Below, one piece after another: positions 31,048 to 41,196 of a stretch of DNA of 64,000 bases; position 1 is the first letter of the stretch; each line of letters opens with the position of its first letter. The DNA lies in the NCBI GenBank assembly GCA_037349315.1, contig JBAIAC010000023.1, positions 32,278,501 through 32,342,500 on the forward strand, in the 5' to 3' direction. Made by a program: the position numbers and the translations under genes. Source of the stretch: Chelydra serpentina. Lineage: Eukaryota; Chordata; Testudines; Chelydridae. The notes below the pieces were generated by a model. That model was not told where the DNA came from and made no database searches. It saw only the letters and a program-made list of their open reading frames with translations.

Positions 31048-32410
31048 CACAAAACAATTACAGTCTGATCTTGCATGTACATCCCGAGTAACTTCAGAAA
31101 AGTAATTAGAATTATTCTGGATTTACTGCATTGTAATTCACAGCATGGTTTGCCCCACAAGAAACAATGGTTATGCTGTCCCTAATGGAAACCATATTAT
31201 AATATGGTTTTGTCTTGCCCACAAAGATGGGATCAAAGTTTGTTCTAAGTATGTTACAGAACTAGGGTGCAGCCTGGGATCAGATTCACTGTGTGGGTTC
31301 CATCTGCAGAAGCCTCAATGGTGGAAAGCCCACAACAGAACAAAATATCTGCAATCGCCACTCCCCTAGGGGACCTGGAATGAGGCAGTGCATTCTTCAA
31401 ATAGTAGGTGTGTCTGGCTGGAGAAGGCGTATGTCAGGACACCCAAGAGATGTGCTACTCCAGTTCACCTCCCAGGCAGCCTATGCTGGAAGTGCTTCTA
31501 TAGAGCCCCAGACGGAATGACAAGCTGCTTCCCACGGAGAAAGCCCCAGTACTGCCACCTGTCTTCCCCTTGGGATGAATCTCCCCACCTTATTACAGGA
31601 TGAGGGGGTGCAAACTGAAGCCCAATTCATCCCCCACAGGAACAGGAGATGCAGAGACATGGATGCCAAGCATCTGTTACTGGAAGGAAAAGTTGTTTTC
31701 ACAGAAGGCTGTTTTTCATGGGACTGGGACACCACCGTGAAGCAGCTGATTATTGAGCTGTTGCAATGCTTAGAATGATCTGAATCATTCTGCTTCATGA
31801 TACTGTATCATAATATAGCAGAGCTCAAGGGAAGAGGGGGGGAAGGCTGTAAACCCCATTACATCTGAGCTTCAAGAAAGATTACCTCCTCAGGGAAACA
31901 TGTGAAGTCCTCTTAGAAGAGCTATTCATAGCACTTTAACACAATAACTACACTGGCATTTTCAGATTAAAGCAGAATCCTGCCGGGATAGTGCTAAAAT
32001 GAGACAACTGTTATAAAGAAACTGCGGGGTAATACATTGTAAGTGCTTATGAAGTCACTGTAACCCCTACAATTTTAGGGTCTGATCTTGAAAGATGGTG
32101 ATGCCTCCTTTAAGGTGCTCAGCATCATCAACGTGCATTGGTATGGAATTGGGGTGCCCAGTATTTAGATGGCTCATGACCTAGGTAATCCTACCAAATT
32201 TGTGTGCGAGGAAATGAGAAAGCCACACATTTAACCAAATTCAAATTGAAGATAATCCAAAATGCATTCAAGGGACTGTCGCATCACCACCATGCTATGA
32301 CCCAGAGGGCCAGTCTAATAAACACAAAATGTAGTGTTACAATTGTCCTACTCTCTAATATGAAGGTTCAACCAATGGAGAGTACAGGTCCCAATGTGCA
32401 ATGATGCATC
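31048..32410. other. No feature recognised
   Basis: Several short overlapping open frames at 31145-31800 on both strands show no family signature or codon bias that I can detect. Confidence 0.4.
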
Positions 32411-32860
32411 TTAGAATCAGAGAAATGTAGGGCTAGAAAGGACCTTAAGACACCACCAAGTCCAGCCTCCTGTCCTGATGCAGGACCAAGTAAACCTACT
32501 ATTACTGACAGGTGTTGTCCAACCTCGAATGACGGGGATTCCACAATCTCCCTTGAAAGCCTATTGCAGAGCTAAACTACCCTGATAGTTAAAACGTTTT
32601 TCTTAATATTAACCTACATCTCCTTTGCTACAGATTAAGGTCATTACTTCTTGTCTTATCTTTAGTGGGCATGGAGCACAGTTGATTGTGGTTCTCTTTG
32701 TAATAGTCCTTAGCATATTTGAAGACTTATCAGGTCCCCCATAGTCCTTTTTTTCTCAAGAATAAGCATGAGTTTTTTAACCTTTTCTCATAGGTCAGGT
32801 CTTCTAAACCTTTTGTAATTTTTGCTGCTCGACTCTGATTTGTCCACATGTGTGGTGCCT
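32411..32860 (-). pseudogene. Old CR1 LINE fragment (RT C-terminus and 3' tail)
   Basis: The plus strand begins AGAATCAGAGAAATGTAGGG and GGACCTTAAGAC, the complement of a CR1 3' tail. The minus strand then encodes fragments such as TRSNDLNL and QRRCRLILRKTF from the CR1 ORF2 end, but with many stops and indels. It is much more diverged than the copies at 39.5 and 45.1 kb and so is an older insertion. Confidence 0.75.
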
Positions 32861-33645
32861 CTTGGTCCAAGCAATCTCTCCTCAGTTCAAAATGAATATC
32901 GCATATTGATACCTGACCTCTCTGTGCATCACTTTTCAGAGTGGAATGACATTTTAAACAAGAAAGAGTCCAAGATGCTTTCTGGCTGCAGTACTAAAAG
33001 AAACAAACCTCTTGAGAGGAGGTAGTAAAAGTGTGAATACAGAGTGGAGGTTCACACTTTATAATTATCATTGTGGCATTTCCGGCCCAAAATGGCCTCA
33101 TGAAGACCTCAGTATAAAACTCCTATCATCAGACAATATGAATTAGTGCAAAAGTATTTCTGGGCCATGCTCAGTGCTGGCTTATACCTCTTTGAAATCA
33201 GCACTAAATTCAGCTGTTTATTTACAAATGTGAATATGTAAACCCAATATGTTACTGATGTAACTTAAGTGGCCCAATCAGTTAGAAACACAGCCAGAAA
33301 TAATCTATCCAGCAAGAGAGTCTGAGGATCTGCATCCCCCCCTTTTAGAATTTCTCCATGTCCTTCTGAATGTCTGATATTTTCTTTGTGTTAAACTGCT
33401 AATTCTCTTTGCACCCCACGCCCACTACCCAAGCCTCCAGTTAACTGTCTGACAGACAGAGCTATGAAGAAGCTGTTATGCTTACTTCTACAGATATTAG
33501 GATCAAAGGGATTAAATGTGCATACCGGAATGACACTTCTCAGGTTCACTTTGGACAAGTCTTATTTACATGTAAATGGCAGTGTAGACAATGATCAGTG
33601 GGTTACAGTTTCTTGTCCATCAGATCAAATGGAATATTTCAGCAG
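32861..33645. other. No feature recognised
   Basis: Nothing assignable before the PLE copy starts. Confidence 0.4.
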
Positions 33646-33649
33646 AGAG

Positions 33650-34674
33650 ATCAAGGAAAGTTCCCCGCATGGCCTCACAGTATGCCAACATTTTTACAGC
33701 TGACTTAGAACAACGCTTCCTCAGCTCTCGTCCCCTAACACCCATACTCTACTTGCACTACACTGATGACATCTTCATCATCTGGACCCATGGGAAGGAG
33801 GCCCTTGAGGAATTCTACCAGGATTTCAACAATTTCCATCCCACCATCAACCTCAGCCTGGACCAGTCCACACACAAGATCCGCTTCCTAGACACTACAG
33901 TGCAAATAAGCGATGGTCACATAAACACCACCCTATCGCAGAAACCTACTGACTGGTATACTTACCTACATGCCTCCAGCTTGCATCCAGACCACATCAC
34001 ACGATCCATTGTCTACAGCCAAGCCCTAAGATACAACCGCATTTGCTCCAATCCCTCAGACAGAGACAAACACCTACAGGATTTCTATCAAGTGTTCTTA
34101 AAATTACAATACCCACCTGCTGAAGTGAAGAAACAGATTGACAGAGCCAGAAGAGTACTCAGAAGTCACCTACTACAGGACAGGCCCAACAAAGAAAGTA
34201 ACGGAACACCACTAGCCATTACCTACAGCCCTCCAGTGCGTCATCAAAGATCTACAACCTATCCTGAAGGACGATCCCTCACTCTCACAGACCTTGGGAG
34301 ACAGGCCAGTCCTCGCTTACAGACAGCCCCCCAACCTGAAGCAAATACTCACTAGCAACTACACACCACACAACAAAAACACTAACCCAGGAACCAAACC
34401 CTGCAACAAACCCCGGTGCCAACTCTGTCCGCATATCTATTCAAGGGACACCATCAGAGGACCTAACCACATCAGCCACACTATCAGGGGCTCGTTCACC
34501 TGCACATCTACCAATGTGATATATGCCATCATATGCTAGCAATGCCCCTCTGCCATGTACATTGGCCAAACCGGACAGTCTCTACACAAAAGAATAAATG
34601 GACACAAATCTGAGATCAAGAATTATAACATTCAAAAAACAGTAGAAGAACACTTCAATCTCCCTGGACACTCA
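33650..34674 (+). pseudogene. Penelope-like element RT (C-terminal half) plus GIY-YIG endonuclease (lineage A)
   Basis: The homology begins at RMASQYANIFTADLEQRFLS (about 33665). The RT catalytic motif is YTDD at 33759-33770, where PLEs usually have YIDD or similar; both aspartates are kept. RT thumb and linker sequence follow (SQALRYNRICSNPSDRDKH, 34020-34070). A deletion and frameshift at about 34225-34240 moves to the next frame (GDRPVLAYRQPPNLKQIL). Next come the Cys-rich CNKPRCQLCPHIYS and the GIY-YIG domain, with VIYAIIC, an in-frame TAG at 34537-34539 where the sister copy has Gln, then MYIGQTGQSLHKRINGHKS. The 5' half of RT is missing. Three lesions plus the MITE make it inactive. Context: one retroelement with 3' UTR to 35178. 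Confidence 0.88.
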
Positions 34675-34963
34675 GCCCAGGTCTACACTAACCCCCCCTG
34701 TCGAACTAAGATACGCAACTTCAGCTACGTTAATAACGTAGCTGAAGTCGAAGTACCTTAGTTCGAGCTTACCTGTGGTCCAGACGCAGCGCGCAGGCTC
34801 CCCCGTCGACTCCGCCTACTCCACTCGTCGAGCTGGATTACCAGCGTCGACGACGGAGCACTTCCTGGTTCGATTTATCGCGTCTTGACAAGACGCGATA
34901 AATCGAACCCAGAACATCGATCCCGCGCCTCCGACGCGACGGGTAAGTATAGACATACCCTTA
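34675..34963. mobile_element. MITE inserted in the PLE
   Basis: The left terminus GCCCAGGTCTACACTAACC pairs loosely with the right terminus GGGTAAGTATAGACATACCC, followed by TTA. The interior includes two tight palindromes: ACTTCAGCTACG-TTAA-CGTAGCTGAAGT (about 34720-34748) and CGATTTATCGCGTCTTG-CAAGACGCGATAAATCG (about 34871-34906). The PLE coding sequence stops at CTGGACACTCA and resumes at ATAACAGACTTAAAAGTGGC, which fixes the insertion point by comparison with the copy at 27456. Confidence 0.85.
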
Positions 34964-35178
34964 ATAACAGACTTAAAAGTGGCAATTCTTCAACAAAAAA
35001 AACTATTGGCTCGTTAGCACTGACCCCCACTTGGTAAGGCAACTCCCATCTTTTCATGTGCTGTGTATTTATATCTCTCTACTGTATTTTTCACTCCATG
35101 CATCTGATGAAGTGGGTTTTAGCACACGAAAGCTTATGCCCAAATAAATGTTAGTCTCTAAGGTGCCACAAGGACTCC
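34964..35178 (+). mobile_element. PLE 3' end downstream of the MITE
   Basis: It resumes with AACAGACTTAAAAGTGGCAA, has lost part of the conserved C-terminal coding block seen at 27500-27600, and ends with TCTAAGGTGCCACAAGGACT. It contains a hammerhead-like core. Confidence 0.8.
35104..35131 (+). ncRNA. Hammerhead-like core in PLE 3' UTR
   Basis: CTGATGA, then GTGGGTTTTAGCACAC (stem II with one mismatch), then GAAA and GCTTATGCC. The core is as at 27815, but the expected cleavage-site U is C. Probably inactive. Confidence 0.4.
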
Positions 35179-35451
35179 TCCTTGTAATTAAAGTATTAGT
35201 TTACTGATTAAGGGAAAAAATATAGAACCCGTGTAATGTTATGTCCTAGCAGCCAGTAGCTTCACAAACTGATCATGGTCTCTCACTCCTCTGACCTGCA
35301 CAAGTACCTACAGAGGCAGCTGCCCAGCTCCTGTCAGGAGTGGGGGAAAAGGTTCTCGTGCTATTATACAGCAATCTCCCTTTTGGATTATGGCATGTGC
35401 AGTCAGACTCAACTAGAAGGAAGGTTGAAAAAAAATGGGTAGATTTTCAGG

Positions 35452-35662
35452 GTTCTATTCAATGTTCCCTCTAATTTTTGACAGGCTGTGTGCACAAAAA
35501 ATTTCTTCTGTGCAAATTTTTGACAGGCTGTGTGCGCAAAAAAAATGTCATCTTTGCAAATTGTTGTACTTTTGTGCGCACAGTGTTTCGCCCTGTGCGC
35601 AGGGTTTAGGATCTGTGTGCGCGCGCACACGCGCACAGCTTAGCGGGAACAGTGGTTCTATT
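35452..35662. mobile_element. hAT-type MITE with 8-bp target duplication and internal tandem copy
   Basis: The element (35460-35654, 195 bp) starts CAATGTTCCCTCTAA and ends with the inverted TTAGCGGGAACAGTG. It is flanked by exact GTTCTATT repeats (35452-35459 and 35655-35662), the hAT pattern. AATTTTTGACAGGCTGTGTG is repeated at a 42-bp spacing (35473 and 35515). The right part is rich in GTGCGC and GCGCAC. Confidence 0.88.
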
Positions 35663-35954
35663 AAAGATGCAGAAAATTCATAGGGGAAAAAAGGGAAAGA
35701 AAGAAAAAGTGGTGGAGTGCTGAATAGAGGAGTGAATTTGTGGCAGGCAAGCTGCAGGCCTATCTAATGTTCTCCTTTTTTTAGCTGGCAAAAAGAGCAT
35801 GTGCATTCTGTGTTTCCATTATACAACGATGGAAAGATTATGTCATCACATTGTAATTTTCTTGACCTTTCAGCTGCCAGCAGGAATCCAGCACTTGTAT
35901 ATAGGGGTGTTTTTATTGCCGCATGCTGTATATTACCTGTCAAAAGATAACTCA

Positions 35955-36009
<55 letters not shown>

Positions 36010-36749
36010 CCCTGACACAGCATTTGTGCAGCTGAAAATCTGTAAGTAAATCATTACCAACTGGAAAAAACTCTGAACCCTAAAATGTGCATTTAACCTT
36101 TAAAAACAGTATACAAATGCCTGTGAAAATAAGATAATGTTCCTCGATACATCAGTCTTTCTTTTTAAAGAGGATTCACTAAACGGTTATAAATGTAATT
36201 TGACCCTTTATCATGAGAACAAGAAACTACCCCGATTGCCAGACTTCCTGATATTTTTAGGCCAGTTACAAGTATCTCCATGACCTCTGCTAGGGCATAT
36301 TTTTAACCACAAATATTAAACCTTTTCTAGATTATTCCCCTCCCCCGATTTACACAGGAATCAAATTATCCAGACGGATCCAGTAGATGTCCCTGGCTCT
36401 TGGTTTTTAGCACAGTAATTATGGCATGTTGAATTCACAGGTGATCTCTTCAACACTGTGGAGGAAGTGGAAGGGGGGGCTTCCGAGGCTGCTCAGGGCC
36501 ACCTCCTATAGCAATTTGAATGAATAGCCATTCTCTGAAGAGGGCCGTGTGTCTGCTCTGGGTTGGTGGAAGGAGCATTGTGTACTTCAGAAGGACAGTA
36601 GGGAAGCTTCTGAAGTGACAGTGCTGTGCTTGATCCGACAGGAGTAATCCTCTGAGATGGAGAGTACACTTACAAAAAAGAACGGTGTCAGGAAGCCACA
36701 CACATGAACCTTGAGACACGCCCCTACATTGTGTCATCCTCCTCCCATT
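35663..36749. other. No gene recognised
   Basis: Contains the CA microsatellite listed separately. Nothing else is assignable. Confidence 0.45.
35960..36008. repeat. (CA)n microsatellite
   Basis: About 24 uninterrupted CA units. The open frames across it are artefacts. Confidence 0.97.
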
Positions 36750-37201
36750 CTCTAGCACGGTGGGTGGGTGGGGGGGGGGGAACCTGAGCCTGAGAAGGAG
36801 CCAGAATTTATCAATGTATATTGCCAAAGAGCCACAGTAATACATCAGCAGCTCTCCATCCGCTCCCACCCCCTGCTCCCAGCGCCTCCTGCCCACCATC
36901 AGCCCCACCGATCAGCCCCTTCCCCTCCCAATCAGCTGTTTCGTGGCATGCAGGAGGCTCGGAGGGCAAGGGGGAGGAGCGAGGGCACAACAGGCTCAGA
37001 GGAAGGGGAAGGAAGGGGTGGAGTGAGGACAGGGCCTGTGGCAGAGCCAGGGGCTGAGCAGTGAGCACCACCCAGCACACTGGAAAGTTGGCGCCTGTAA
37101 CTCCAGCCCCGGAGTCGGTGCCCATACAAGGAGCCGCATATTCACTTCTGAAGAGCCGCATGTGACTCCGGAGCCACAGGTTGGTCACCCCTGCTCTAGC
37201 A
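36750..37201 (-). mobile_element. GC-rich hAT-type non-autonomous element, 8-bp target duplication
   Basis: The element (36758-37193, 436 bp) lies between exact CTCTAGCA repeats (36750-36757 and 37194-37201). On the minus strand it starts CAGGGGTGACCAACCTGTGG, the classic hAT CAGGGGT terminus, then CTCCGGAGTCACATGCGGC. The opposite end (AACCTGAGCC after a G tract) is the degraded partner. The interior is GC-rich and gives overlapping open frames on both strands, none with family features. Confidence 0.85.
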
Positions 37202-37216
37202 TGTAGTTCTAGAATC

Positions 37217-37523
37217 TTAAGGAACGTCTACACTGAAAAGAAAAACCTGCAACACCGTGTCTCAGAGCCCATCTTAATTGACTCAAGCTTATGGGGCTTG
37301 GGCTGCAGGACTAAAAATTGCAATGTAGCTGTTTCCTAGCAGGCTGTACCCCAAGCTCCAATACCTCTCACCGCATTTCAGAGCCCAGGCTCCAGCATGA
37401 TCGGGAGCGTCTACACTGCTACTTTTAGCCCTGAAGCCTGCATCCCATGAGCCCAAATCAATTGACGTATGCTCTGAGAACCTGGTGCCCCAGGTTTTCC
37501 TTTGAAGTGTAGACTTACCCTCA
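37217..37523. mobile_element. Palindromic MITE of the GTCTACAC type
   Basis: AACGTCTACACTGAAAAG at the left pairs with CTTTGAAGTGTAGACTTACC at the right, and a second GTCTACACTGCTACTTTTAG lies in the middle, near 37410. The flanks are TTA and TCA. The interior GGGCTTGGGCTGCAGG and CCCAAGCTCC arms also pair. Confidence 0.75.
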
Positions 37524-39142
37524 GGCCACAAAGAACATATGGAGTGTCCGTCCTCTGGATTATTTTATAATCAGTAGGCCCTTCAGAAAACCACCACCGA
37601 CCAGTCAACCCAGACATGTTAACAAAAATCAAATCCAGAGGCTGAATGAAAATATGAAGATGATAAACTGTCCTGATCCAAGAGGCATGGGAAAGTAAAG
37701 CTAACTGGAAAGACTGGTCTGCTGCAGCTGAAATTAACTGGAATGACCAGTTTGAATAATCCTGCCTCTATCACTGGGGAAAGGTTAAGAGGGGAACTGT
37801 TTTTTGTGATCCCAGAGGATGAGTTGAGACTAAGATTCCAGCAGCATTTAAAGATTGGAAAAAGCTTCTTATGCATGTACTGAGACACACCATCTGCAGC
37901 ATTCACTTGATGTAGTTAAGTCTTGGATGTTCTGAAATAACAGTCCCACTCACCTGAAGGGATTACAATGGGGATAAATATAAAGTCAGTGTTGAATATT
38001 CATGTTCCTATGTTTTGGTGTTTTAGGGGGGAAAAAAAGAGATTCTTTTAAAATCACTCAGGCAAATAAATAAATAAATTAGAAATTCTGTTTTATGAAT
38101 CTTCAGTACAGCTTAAGGTTGTGACTAAATTTAGGTGGATTGGATCTCTTCTTAAATAGCAATCAGGAATTAAAAAAAACACCAGGTGTTACAAGACACA
38201 ATAAGGTCCTTTTCTTCCCTGAAGCTCAGGGACAGTTCAAAACAATCTCTGAAAAGATCTGAAAGCATTTATCTTCTATAAGGTTCGACAGACATGTTCA
38301 AAATGCAGCAGCCTTTTCAGGTAATGGAACAAGAGCCTTTGAGAGAATACTTTTATGCAAAACGGACTAACTGGAAATTCTTCTTTCCTTCTGAGCTGAG
38401 AGACTCCTGAAGTAACGCTATAACCAGAAAACCAAAAGGAATTTAAAAACTAATTACTGTTACTTAAAATATCCCTGATGCTGCATTGAGAGTCTGCTTT
38501 CTCTGTAAATTATTAAAAAGAAAAGTTAGTTCCAACAGACTGATTGTCCAGGAGACAGACGTCTTCCCCTCTTTGCAAAGGCTGTAGAGATGAGATCTTC
38601 AGGTAGGCAGGATACGGGTGGGGGTGGGGACGATTTCCCCATCCTAAAAGAAGTTACAATGTGGCTTTTTGTATCCATGTGTTATATCTAAGTGTTTCAA
38701 CCATATCATACGGACTAGCCGTAAGGCAAAGAGAGCGACAGACCTGTACTGAAGAGCCACATCCTAAAGACAGTTGGCGGTTAGGAGGAGGAAGAGGAAT
38801 AAGATGACAGAGGGAAATGAGAAATGTGGAGCTGAGAAGGATGAAGAAATTGTCATTCCCTCACCCTAAAAAAAAGTCTCCAAAAATGTTTGTAAAACCA
38901 GACACCCTGAAAAGAGAGCACACACCTACCACATTTCCGCTGTTTTTCTGTATTTTTTTCTTTACCCTTCTCACAAGCCTCCATCTCCTTTTCTTTCCCT
39001 TGTCAAATTCCCTGCCTTACTTTTTTCCTGTACTCCACCCCCCACATTCATCTTCCTCTTCTTCCTCCCGTTTTTGTATTCAACCTCTTCCTGTTGACTT
39101 CTCCCTTTCAGCAAACTGCCTTCTCAACCTAGCATCCCCTGT
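37524..39142. other. No gene recognised
   Basis: A pyrimidine-rich stretch at 38930-39120 gives a 137-codon open frame with low-complexity Phe/Ser/Pro/Leu content. I do not take it as a gene. Confidence 0.45.
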
Positions 39143-39225
39143 ATTATTGTTTATTTACACTATACTGCCCAAAGGTCCGCCAATTAGGATTGGGGCCCCA
39201 CGGGGCCAGGCACTACACAATCACA
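39143..39225. repeat. Old interspersed repeat fragment
   Basis: ATTTACACTATACTGCCCAA, GGATTGGGGCCCCACGGGGC and CAGGCACTACACAATCACAG are related to the repeat at 13868 and 56363. Confidence 0.5.
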
Positions 39226-39455
39226 GATGAAGAGTCACTCCAAATGTTTGGGTTTGGTCATTTTTAAGTTTAAACTCCAATGTCTGCCAGCATGTCCAAT
39301 GAAATTTGACTTCTTCATCCTGATTTCAGCTCCCTATTTCAAGCAGGGGACCAGACTGGAGAGCTCTCCAATGAGGTCAGCAGCAGTTGTCGTCACAGAT
39401 AGGTTCAGGCAGCGCAAAGAGGCAAGTTGAGCCCAGATGCAAGCCTAATGGGCAT

Positions 39456-40830
39456 AGAATCATAGAATCTCAGGGTTGGAAGGGACCTCAGGAGGTCATC
39501 TAGTCCAACCCCCTGCTCAAAGCAGGACCAACCCCAACTAGATCATCCCAGCCAGGGCTTTGTCAAGCCTGACCTTAACCTCTAAGGAAGGAGATTCCAC
39601 CACCTCCCTAGGTAACCCATTCCAGTGCTTCACCACCCTACTAGTGAAAAAGTTTTTCCTAATATCCAACCTAAACCTCCCCCTCTGCAACTTGAGACCA
39701 TTACTCCTTGTTCTGTCATCTTCTACCACTGAGAACAGTCTAGATCCATCCTCTTTGGAACCCCCTTTTAGGTAGTTGAAAGCAGCTATCAAATCCCCCC
39801 TCACTCTTCTCTTCTGCAGGCTAAACAATCCCAGTTCCCTCAGCCTCTCCTCATAAGTCATGTGCTCCAGCCCCCTAATCATTTTTGTTGCCCTCCGTTG
39901 GACTCTTTCCAATTTATCCACATCCTTCTTGTAGTGTGGGGCCCAAAACTGGACATAGTACTCCAAATGAGGCCTCACCAGTGCCGAATAGAGGGGAATA
40001 ATCACGTCCCTCGATCTGCTGGAAATGCCCCTACTTATACAGCCCAAAATGCCGTTAGCCTTCTTGGCAACAAGGGCACACTGTTGACTCATATTCAGCT
40101 TTTCGTCCACTGTAACCCCTAGGTCCTTTTCTGCAGAACTGCTGCCCAGCCATTCGGTCCCTAGTCTGTAGCAGTGCATGGGATTTTTCCGTCCTAAGTG
40201 CAGGACTCTGCACTTGTCCTTGTTGAACCTCATCAGATTTCTTTTGGCCCAAACCTCTAATTTGTCTAGGTCCCTCTGTATCCTGTCCCTACCCTCCAGC
40301 GTATCAACCACTCCTCCCAGTTTAGTGTCATCTGCAAACTTGCTAAGGGTGCAGTCCACACCATCCTCCAGGTCGTTGATGAAGATATTGAACAAAACCG
40401 GCCCCAGCACCGACCCTTGGGGCACTCCACTTGATACCGGCTGCCAACTAGACATGGAGCCATTGATCACTACCCGTTGAGCATGACCATCCAGCCAGTT
40501 TTCTATCCACCTTACTGTCCATTCATCCAGCCCATACTACTTTAACTTGCTGGCAAGAACACTGTGGGAGACTGTATCAAAAGCTTTGCTAAAGTCAAGA
40601 AATAGCACATCCACTGCTTTCCCCTCATCCACAGAGCCAGTTATCTCATCATAGAAGGCAATTAGGTTAGTCAGGCATGACTTGCCCTTGGTGAATCCAT
40701 GCTGACTGTTCCTGATCACTTTCCCCTCCTTTAAGTGGTTCAGAATTGAGTTGCATGCTTGGCAAGGCCTATTTGCCACAATCTGAATTACTGGTGAACA
40801 GGTCACTCAAGGTCACTCAAGGTCCACCAT
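39456..40830 (-). pseudogene. CR1 LINE, 5'-truncated, RT domain with one stop
   Basis: Minus-strand CR1 ORF2. The upstream block (40806-40537) holds HGFTKGKSCLTNLIAF and [14 protein letters not shown] (RT motif A, catalytic Asp). An in-frame TAG at 40537-40539 interrupts, and the same frame then continues through [20 protein letters not shown], the catalytic FADD motif and the C-terminal [19 protein letters not shown] and [17 protein letters not shown], to a stop at 39538-39540. The 3' tail carries the CR1 terminus (AGAATCATAGAATCTC on the plus strand). The endonuclease and ORF1 are lost by 5' truncation near 40.77-40.83 kb, where a short AGGTCACTCA tandem duplication occurs. The single stop suggests a fairly recent copy. 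Confidence 0.92.
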
Positions 40831-41017
40831 AGAGGAATATTGAACCATGCCAAGCCTCTTTGAAAACCGACTCCTCACAGCCATACTTCAAATCCTTCAG
40901 CATACTGAGAGTTCCACAGAGGAAGAGCAGAAAGCCACTTGAAAGAACGATTTCTCATGAACTACATTCTTACACTGTAATCTCAAACCTCCAGCATAGC
41001 TGGGCTTCTCATCATTG

Positions 41018-41196
41018 GGGGAAGAGATAGCTCAGTGGTTTGAGCATTGGCCTGCTAAACCCAGCATTGTGAGTTCAATCCTTGAGGGGGCCATTTAGGG
41101 ATCTGGGGCAAAAATTGGGGTTTGGTCCTGCTTTGAGCAGGGGGTCGGACTAGATGACCTTCTAAGGTCCCTTCCAACCCTCATATTCTATGATTG
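41018..41196 (+). mobile_element. Cryptodiran tRNA-derived SINE, full length
   Basis: It has head GATAGCTCAGTGGTTTGAGC, B-box region TTGTGAGTTCAATCC, body GGGATCTGGGGCAAAAATTG and CR1-like tail to ATTCTATGATTG. It differs from the 17123 copy at only a handful of positions. Confidence 0.9.

Noticed and set aside
31145..31798. Possible host exons
   Set aside because: Short frames on both strands lack splice-site context, motifs or similarity I recognise.
36768..37188. Proteins encoded in the 36.8-37.2 kb GC-rich block
   Set aside because: It is the interior of a CAGGGGT hAT element; frames on both strands are composition artefacts.
38817..39230. A 137-codon protein with a hydrophobic segment
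   Set aside because: The Phe/Leu/Ser/Pro-rich frame comes from a pyrimidine tract and ends in an old repeat.
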